Origin: Massilia antarctica
GTDB lineage: Bacteria; Pseudomonadota; Gammaproteobacteria; Burkholderiales; Burkholderiaceae_D
Length of the DNA stretch: 64,000 nt
Assembly (NCBI RefSeq): GCF_015689335.1
Contig: NZ_CP065053.1
Span: forward strand, 7,006,001-7,070,000
Reading direction: 5' to 3'
The translations under genes were made by a program, and so were the position numbers. The notes beneath the pieces were generated by a model, which made no database searches, had not been told where the DNA came from, and saw nothing but the letters and a program-made list of their open reading frames with translations. Of the stretch, positions 57,608 to 64,000 are shown one piece after another. Each line of letters starts with the position of its first letter. Position 1 is the stretch's first letter.

Positions 57608-57924
57608 CGTAAGGTCGTGATCCCGTAAAGTTGTAGAACGTCGTCAAAGTTCCCGAGCCGCGCGCGCAGCGCACTGGCAGGGTTCGAGTCGCGCCAGCAG
57701 GGAAAAGTTCCCGATGATAATCAGGCGCTGGAGAGGGTGGGCGTGCGCCTCAAGCGACTGGCCGGCGGCGTGCCGCAGGCAACGCGGTTTTGTCTTGCCG
57801 TCCCAAAACCAGGACGGTATCCGGTGGCCGCAGCGGATGAAGCTGGTCGCCCAGAATCAGGCGCAAGGTTGTCGTCGATGGCGGCATGGTCGGCGCGCAG
57901 GTCGTATCGGGGAAAGTCAGTCTA
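57608..57924. other. Intergenic stretch, no gene seen
   Basis: 317 bases between the dehydratase-like gene and the hybrid kinase stop. A small stem CCGTCC / GGACGG (57798-57803 with 57812-57817) lacks a T-run. The promoter of the dehydratase-like gene should lie near 57610-57700. No coding frame is supported. Confidence 0.4.
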
Positions 57925-60342
<2,418 letters not shown>

Positions 60343-60461
60343 ACGGAATTGTCGCACGCGCACCCGCTGCGCAAGCCGTGTGCGCGTTGCCGAACGGCAC
60401 AGCTGGAAAATTTCTGTACGTACAGCTAACGTGCGCGGCAAGACATGGTGTAAGCAGCCAA

Positions 60462-64000
<3,539 letters not shown>

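Overview
The window is a high-GC chromosomal segment from a betaproteobacterium of the Burkholderiales, most likely Oxalobacteraceae (Massilia, Duganella or Janthinobacterium type). This is inferred from the isc operon order, the ilvI-ilvH-ilvC, pssA and leuA neighbourhood, the sigma factor-DUF3619-DUF3106-RDD block and the protein character. No rRNA, tRNA, CRISPR array, insertion sequence or prophage was recognised. Most of the window is ordinary core genome. The accessory parts are roughly 0.9-3.5 kb and 7.2-16.6 kb.

Layout. 0-0.3 kb: end of an M16 peptidase gene. 0.4-3.5 kb: a lipoprotein, then a visibly AT-richer patch with two poorly conserved small proteins and decayed coding remnants. 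3.4-7.0 kb: a locus resembling the reactive-chlorine defence system of Azospira, with a Met-rich MXKDX-repeat periplasmic protein, a YedY-type molybdoenzyme, its cytochrome b partner, and a divergent SigF-type sigma factor with its NrsF anti-sigma factor. The promoter region carries a GTAACC-N16-CGAA element. 7.2-16.6 kb: a sigma-54 enhancer-binding regulator facing an eight-gene minus-strand operon. The operon encodes three paralogous glycine-zipper proteins, a HEXXH metallopeptidase, a 717-residue unknown, an AONS-like PLP enzyme, a GIY-YIG-like protein and an amidohydrolase. A consensus sigma-54 promoter and two spaced dyads lie upstream of the first gene. This is the best candidate for an undescribed system.

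16.9-29.5 kb: metabolic genes (PEP-mutase family, NmrA-like with a divergent LysR, DOPA dioxygenase-like), rpsO-pnp, several exported proteins, leuA, pssA and a SIMPL protein. 29.5-30.0 kb: nested inverted repeats. 30.0-33.3 kb: ilvC, ilvH, ilvI. 33.8-36.4 kb: the ECF sigma-DUF3619-DUF3106-RDD block and an HNH protein. 36.4-39.1 kb: an overlapping trio of pseudouridine synthase-like, threonine aldolase and methyltransferase genes. 39.1-44.7 kb: the complete isc operon (iscR-iscS-iscU-iscA-hscB-hscA-fdx-iscX) with an IscR-type operator. 45.0-49.9 kb: a UDG-like protein, a CBS protein, a flavodoxin-fold oxidoreductase, DUF2970 and a maiA-fahA-VOC catabolic cluster with a divergent LysR. 51.0-57.6 kb: ChaC, PA0069-type radical SAM, DTW protein, two exported hydrolases and a serine dehydratase-like enzyme. 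57.9-64.0 kb: two large hybrid histidine kinases, the second cut by the window edge.

How the genes work together. The yedZ1-yedY1-mrpX products would form a periplasmic sink in which MrpX methionines are oxidised and then re-reduced by YedY1 with electrons from YedZ1; SigF and NrsF would control its expression. IscR senses cluster status and controls the Fe-S machinery. IlvI, IlvH, IlvC and LeuA supply branched-chain amino acids. The sigma-54 operon looks like one inducible unit whose products include small export-like or membrane-active proteins and processing enzymes. Its function is not known from sequence.
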